Positions 61,111-64,000 of a stretch of DNA of 64,000 bases are shown piece by piece; the first letter of the stretch is position 1, and every line of letters starts with the position of its first letter. Source of the DNA: JBHELT01 sp046262935 (GTDB taxonomy: Bacteria; Actinomycetota; CADDZG01; JAHWKV01). The notes beneath the pieces are model-generated. The model made no database searches, was not told where the DNA came from, and was given only the letters and a program-made list of their open reading frames with translations. A program made the translations under genes and the position numbers. The stretch is from assembly GCA_046262935.1 (NCBI GenBank), contig JBHELT010000020.1, forward strand, positions 4,638 to 68,637, in the 5' to 3' direction.

Positions 61111-62245
61111 CTTCGAGTTGGCGCATCGCTTCGACGAGTTCTGCTGGCGCAGTGGTCGCATGCCCGCGCGGCGAAGCGTAGTACTCGGCATACAAGTCCG
61201 CCAGAGACGAGTCTTGATCTCGGTCGAGGCGAACCATCTGTTCCTGACGGTCGTAGATGGCCTGCACCATCACCGCATCGGGCAACAGGGCCTTAACCCG
61301 TTCGGCGAGACCGAACACCGGCCCATCTGTCACAACACGCACATCGAGGTACGCGTCCTTGAGCTCATCGACTCGCTTCTCGAGTGATTCGATCGTGTCT
61401 TCGACCCTGATCAATCTGCGACCAGTCGACAACTGGACACTTGTCACCTTGGCTGGCCGCGAAGGATCTGCATCGACGATGACTACCTCTTTGTTGTGTG
61501 TCCTCTCAGAGAAATCGAGTTGAAGGATGCTGCCCGCATAGCGGGCCGGTACGAGAGATCCTTCAATCGCTTGGGGGCGATGGATATGTCCCAATGCCAC
61601 GTAAGATGCCCCGGCTGGTATGGAATGCGAGGTCGCCGAATACTGCTGGCCCAGATGGATCTTTCTTTCGCCGCCTCCTACCTCGGCCCCCTCGATGAAC
61701 CAATGTCCAACCAAGATCCCTACCGACCCCGGCTCGAACGCTGCGCAATAGGTCGCGCTTATGGCCTTGACCTTGTCGGCATAGGTGGAATACCCACCAT
61801 CGGGGGCGGTCATGAAATCGACGACCTGGGCCTCGTGAAGAAAAGGGAAACAAGCGACCGAAGCAGCGCTGTTGCCATCGCGCGAGGAAACTTTGATCAC
61901 GCCGCCTTCGTTTGGCTTGTTGATGCGCGAAACGATGTGAACGCCGCGCGGGCCGAGCATGGGGGCCAAGATCTCGAAGAGTTCTGGCGAATCGTGGTTG
62001 CCCGGGATCACCACCACCTGGCCTGCCACATCTGCAAGTCGCATCAACGCGTCGAGGACCATGCCGAGCGAACCGAGGGGCGGCAACGCTCTATCGAAAA
62101 GGTCGCCCGCTACTATCGCCATGTCCAACTTCTGATCGCGGGCGATCGAGATGATCTCATCGAGCACGGCTTGGAATTCTTCGGTGCGATCCACCCGCCC
62201 GAGCTTCTTGCCCACATGCCAATCGGCGGTATGCAGTATGCGCAT
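61085..62245 (-). CDS. sbcD: Exonuclease subunit SbcD
   Basis: 386 residues. MRILHTADWHVGK, AGDLFDR, VVIPGNHDS, GHWFIEGAE and ALGHIHRPQ are the five metallophosphoesterase motifs of Mre11/SbcD, with all expected Asp, His and Asn ligands. ATG 62245 is preferred over 62266 because homologues begin at MRxLHTAD and AAGG lies before it. It is the first gene of the sbcDC pair. Confidence 0.95.
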   Translation of the reverse strand: MRILHTADWHVGKKLGRVDRTEEFQAVLDEIISIARDQKLDMAIVAGDLFDRALPPLGSLGMVLDALMRLADVAGQVVVIPGNHDSPELFEILAPMLGPRGVHIVSRINKPNEGGVIKVSSRDGNSAASVACFPFLHEAQVVDFMTAPDGGYSTYADKVKAISATYCAAFEPGSVGILVGHWFIEGAEVGGGERKIHLGQQYSATSHSIPAGASYVALGHIHRPQAIEGSLVPARYAGSILQLDFSERTHNKEVVIVDADPSRPAKVTSVQLSTGRRLIRVEDTIESLEKRVDELKDAYLDVRVVTDGPVFGLAERVKALLPDAVMVQAIYDRQEQMVRLDRDQDSSLADLYAEYYASPRGHATTAPAELVEAMRQLEDEVVRASS

Positions 62246-62415
62246 GACTACCTTAGCCCCAATCATTCACCGGCGAACTGACCGAATTGTTTCATGGTCC
62301 AACTGAAAGGAGTGGGCGCCAAATCCGCTTCAGCGATAAATTGGTCCGAAACTCCTAGCCTCGCGACTGTCCAAGGACTTTGGAAGTACCTCTTCGCAGA
62401 GGCAAATCCGAGGTC

Positions 62416-62799
62416 TCAGGCAAAAGAGAATTCGATGAGCAGTTCGGCGTCTTCCTGCCACTCGTCGATGAGACGGGCGGCGTCCAGACAAGTGCTTCGA
62501 ACAAACTCATCGCGATTCGGATAGACGTCTAGGAACCCTTTTTCTTCGTCGAATTGGCTTCCCACATCGAAGGCGGCCATGCGATCCATCCTTGGAATCA
62601 AAAACTCACCCCGACGAGCAAACCCCTCAAGTCCGAGAATTCCAGCTCCAATTACTCGGCAATAGCCGACGACCTGCCTCGCAATGACGATCGGAAATAG
62701 AGATTGCCCACCACCGGAGGTTTCGAATTGACCGGCAAACTCATGTTCAATCTGGGCCTCCAGACTGACAGAGCCATTCGTCCTTCGGCTAGGAGTCAT
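62416..62799 (-). CDS. Hypothetical protein, 127 residues
   Basis: ATG 62799 lies within the last codons of the preceding small frame (ATGACTCCTAG). The product is a soluble, acidic alpha/beta-looking protein with QIEHEFAGQF, GQSLFPIVIARQVVGYCRVIG and DEEKGFLDVYPNRDEFVRSTCLDAARLIDEW. No membrane segment and no known motif. Function not recognised. Confidence 0.55.
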   Translation of the reverse strand: MTPSRRTNGSVSLEAQIEHEFAGQFETSGGGQSLFPIVIARQVVGYCRVIGAGILGLEGFARRGEFLIPRMDRMAAFDVGSQFDEEKGFLDVYPNRDEFVRSTCLDAARLIDEWQEDAELLIEFSFA

Positions 62800-62986
62800 T
62801 GGGTCTCTCGTCTCCGGCTCGCGGACCCTGGTACCGAACCAGTCTACCCCTCGGCTCCTCACTTCCGCCACCGGCTGGGGTACCCGACGGGACAATCTCC
62901 TGCGCCAGGTTATCTTCGGCCCTTAATGTAGTAGCCGAGCGATCCGTACTTTCCTGTGCTACGGGGACTCCTGCCGAGTCGAGCAC
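62789..62986 (-). CDS. Small hypothetical protein overlapping the next gene
   Basis: 65 residues from GTG 62986, with AAGGA eight bases before it. The stop TAG overlaps the ATG of the 127-residue gene, the usual sign of translational coupling. The product is hydrophilic (LRAEDNLAQEIVPSGTPAGGGSEEP). No homology can be claimed. The stretch 62987-63153 shows nothing. Confidence 0.35.
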   Translation of the reverse strand: MLDSAGVPVAQESTDRSATTLRAEDNLAQEIVPSGTPAGGGSEEPRGRLVRYQGPRAGDERPNDS

Positions 62987-63153
62987 GTATCTGGTCCTTA
63001 CGGTTTCGGTCGAGTACTTCTCAATCGAGATGAGCGCTCCGCCTGGTCATGAAAGAGAAGGACGGGTCTAAATGACGCCTGCGGAAACCTGTTGTTTTGC
63101 GGAGAGCCGTCCGATGCTGCGTCATAGGGGGAAGTGGCCTCTCCTAGCGTGAG

Positions 63154-63411
63154 TCAGCCCTGATCATCCTTGAAGTGGTCGGCTGGCGAATGCGGCATGA
63201 AGCGCCCCATCCACTTAAGAGCCGAAAAAACAACTGTAATGCCCACGGCGGAACCCAATAGGGCTCCTGCGACCGTTTTCACATCGTGAAACAAAACGAT
63301 AAAGATCGCTGACGGAATGACTACCCCAATTAGTGTCAGCGTCCACACTCGACGTCTCACTCGTCGCCATACTTGCTCGTAATTGAGCTTGCGCTTTGCT
63401 TCGGAATTCAT
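63154..63411 (-). CDS. Small two-helix membrane protein
   Basis: 85 residues from ATG 63411 with GAGGAGAG a few bases upstream. A basic N-terminus (KRKLNYEQVWRRVRRRV) is followed by two hydrophobic helices, LIGVVIPSAIFIVLF and VAGALLGSAVGITVVFSAL, and a short polar tail. Possibly a holin-like or regulatory membrane peptide; no family recognised. Confidence 0.5.
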   Translation of the reverse strand: MNSEAKRKLNYEQVWRRVRRRVWTLTLIGVVIPSAIFIVLFHDVKTVAGALLGSAVGITVVFSALKWMGRFMPHSPADHFKDDQG

Positions 63412-63442
63412 GCCACTCTCCTCTTCGCCAAGAAGTTGGGAT

Positions 63443-64000
63443 TCATCGATGTCTCTTGTGCAGGCTCCGGGCTACCATCACCCCGCCACCAACTGCTGTC
63501 GCCAGTCCCGAGAGGAGGACGGCGCCACACGTCGTCTCTGCTTTTCCGGACTCGGCGACCTCCAACGGGTCTATTCCTTCCCCTCCGGTCTCGGCCACCG
63601 AAGCGACCATTAACGCATAACACCCTGCTCCTCCCCAAGCCGTAACAGCTCCGATCCCCATCGTGAGATCACCCATCACAAACAATCCCACGTCAATTTG
63701 AATGGGGCCGACCGAGAATGATGCGGAAGGGACCGCCCTATGGCTGGCTGCTGATGGTCCGCTTACCGAATTGCCCGATGAAGCTGATCCCTGAGCGCTA
63801 TGAGAGGATGATGCGGAGGAAGCGGCTTGTCCTGAACGGTTAGATGATTTCGACTTTTTGGGAGCATCTCCGCCCTTCTTGTGATCCCTCGGGTTGTCAG
63901 AAGTGTCGTCGCTCTGACCGCAGCGTCCGTTAGTGCAAACTTCACCCATATCTGCGTCGTTGTTGCATTCGTCAGGGCGACACGGTCTATGGCCGTCGTC
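63443..64000 (-). CDS. C-terminal part of a Cys/Ser-rich secreted or surface protein (5' end beyond window)
   Basis: The frame is open to the right edge; ATG 63949 is probably internal because the codons before it read RPCRPDECNNDAD, continuing a Cys pattern (C-C-C-C) with GEVCTNGRCGQ like small Ca-binding or EGF/TSP3-type repeats. A Ser-rich linker follows (about 60 residues), then GPIQIDVGLFVMGDLTMG, a Gly/Ala-rich hydrophobic stretch and a final helix with the basic tail ARSLHKRHR, which resembles a sorting-type C-terminus. At least 185 residues are present. Confidence 0.55.
   Translation of the reverse strand, partial: DDGHRPCRPDECNNDADMGEVCTNGRCGQSDDTSDNPRDHKKGGDAPKKSKSSNRSGQAASSASSSHSAQGSASSGNSVSGPSAASHRAVPSASFSVGPIQIDVGLFVMGDLTMGIGAVTAWGGAGCYALMVASVAETGGEGIDPLEVAESGKAETTCGAVLLSGLATAVGGGVMVARSLHKRHR

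Noticed and set aside
61496..62281. 261-codon plus-strand frame opposite sbcD
   Set aside because: sbcD has all five phosphoesterase motifs on the other strand; this frame is its shadow.

Overview
The window looks like a chromosome segment of an actinomycete-type bacterium (Actinomycetota, probably an early-branching or uncultured lineage). The reasons are the argS-lysA neighbourhood, a SigB/RsbW/RsbV partner-switching cluster with GTTT/GGGTAT promoters, fused Liv-type ABC transporter polypeptides, frequent GTG/TTG starts, tRNA without encoded CCA, and moderately high GC. There is no phage, CRISPR array or intact insertion sequence. The genus cannot be named from the sequence alone.

Layout. 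(1) 1-14975, minus strand: one enormous open frame (about 4,990 codons visible, running off the left edge) for a secreted metzincin-type protease/ASH-domain protein followed by dozens of glycine-rich beta-strand repeats. Short plus-strand ORFs there are antisense shadows. (2) 15339-19313, plus: UbiE/MenG-like methyltransferase, UbiA-like membrane protein, SDR and a CocE-type hydrolase. (3) 35122 down to 19310, minus: ten genes, nearly all joined by ATGA/GTGA stop-start overlaps. They encode a LivH-LivM fusion permease, an MFS-LivF-LivG fusion, MoxR, DUF58, a TgpA-like protein that seems to have lost its catalytic Cys and His, a lipoprotein, a family-5 solute-binding lipoprotein, an SMP-30 lactonase, an SDR and an enolase-superfamily sugar-acid dehydratase. 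(4) 35176-43368, plus, divergent from (3): GntR/UTRA regulator, DUF4185 protein, six-hairpin glycosidase-like protein, ROK kinase, mannose-6-phosphate-isomerase-like protein and a membrane-anchored Liv-type binding protein, again with overlapping genes. A secreted lectin-like protein, an aldose-epimerase-like protein and a second, secreted DUF4185 protein follow. Together (3)+(4) read as one large carbohydrate capture, import, hydrolysis and oxidation locus under the GntR regulator.

(5) 46593-48956 is an accessory island: TetR plus cupin, a gene-poor 520-base stretch with a direct repeat, and a VapBC-like toxin-antitoxin pair with a leaderless promoter. (6) 49024-54092 is conserved core: tRNA-Arg(CCG), an ATP-grasp ligase related to PGM1, a receiver protein, argS and lysA. 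(7) 54087-56452 is a general-stress module: KGG stress protein, SigB-type sigma factor, two RsbW-like proteins and an RsbV-like antagonist. Sigma-B-type promoters are visible before the KGG gene and the RsbV gene. (8) 56449-64000, minus: an unrecognised 716-residue membrane protein, SbcC, SbcD, three small hypothetical proteins and the C-terminal part of a Cys/Ser-rich secreted protein cut by the right edge.

The strongest candidates for something new are the giant exoprotein, the MFS-ABC-ABC fusion inside a MoxR/DUF58/pseudo-transglutaminase-containing sugar operon, and the terminator hairpin that carries the start codon of the epimerase gene.
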